Shown piece by piece: positions 33,345 through 33,378 of a stretch of 33,378 nt of DNA (position 1 is the first letter of the stretch; each line of letters begins with the position of its first letter). The position numbers and the translations under genes are program-made. The notes beneath the pieces were generated by a model. It made no database searches and was not told where the DNA came from. It saw only the letters and a program-made list of their open reading frames with translations. The DNA is from CANNDT01 sp945876205 (lineage in GTDB: Bacteria; Acidobacteriota; Vicinamibacteria; Vicinamibacterales; UBA2999): NCBI GenBank assembly GCA_947503365.1, contig CANNDT010000046.1, positions 1 through 33,378 of the forward strand. The letters are read 5' to 3'.

Positions 33345-33378
33345 GCGCAGGACGGCATGGTCGCGGCGCGCGTGCGCC

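Overview
The window is a GC-rich bacterial chromosome segment with genes packed on both strands and many start and stop codons overlapping. Gene content and style (copper-oxidase island, heavy use of GTG/TTG starts, solitary mreB, full-length M16 peptidase, dispersed repeats) suggest an environmental Acidobacteriota-like organism, possibly of the Vicinamibacteria type. That placement is inference from content; no rRNA or tRNA gene is present to test it.

Bases 1-15554 are a copper/silver handling island. It holds the end of a CusB-like adaptor, a CusA pump with the three Cu(I)/Ag(I) methionines, a coupled fatty-acid-hydroxylase-family membrane protein, an ECF sigma factor with a cysteine tail, a 47-residue YHS protein overlapping a Cu(I) P-type ATPase, and a small DedA/YqaA-like membrane protein. 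Two small Met-rich proteins lie on the minus strand, followed by a truncated DUF302 gene and a His/Cys-rich secreted protein. The island ends with a tightly packed run: Tat-exported multicopper oxidase, TolC-like outer-membrane factor, secreted YHS-tailed protein, cytochrome c, small periplasmic protein, YcnI-like copper-binding protein, and a paralogue of the small periplasmic protein. A plausible division of labour is cytoplasmic Cu(I) export by the ATPase, periplasmic Cu(I) oxidation by the oxidase, periplasmic binding by the small Met/His/YHS/YcnI proteins, and expulsion through CusBA plus the TolC-like channel.

Bases 15561-31575 are mostly housekeeping: fluoride channel crcB, a PepSY-type membrane protein, a receiver-HD-GYP c-di-GMP phosphodiesterase, typA, mreB, an adrenodoxin-type ferredoxin, an unknown protein, terC, an alpha/beta hydrolase, a DUF1499 membrane protein, rsgA, an ExeA/GspA-like AAA ATPase, a tandem cyclophilin, dinB, dut and a large M16 metallopeptidase. 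Convergent pairs often overlap: two pairs share a CTAG that is a stop on both strands, and two others overlap by 65 and 102 bp. At least nine genes have a -10-like hexamer ending only 6-9 nt before the start codon, a pattern expected of leaderless transcripts.

Bases 31576-33378 are a degraded accessory patch. Hairpins and a short tandem motif come first, then a roughly 220-bp inverted repeat pair (31781-32000 and 33124-33344) enclosing a frameshifted gene for a membrane-anchored protein of unknown function.
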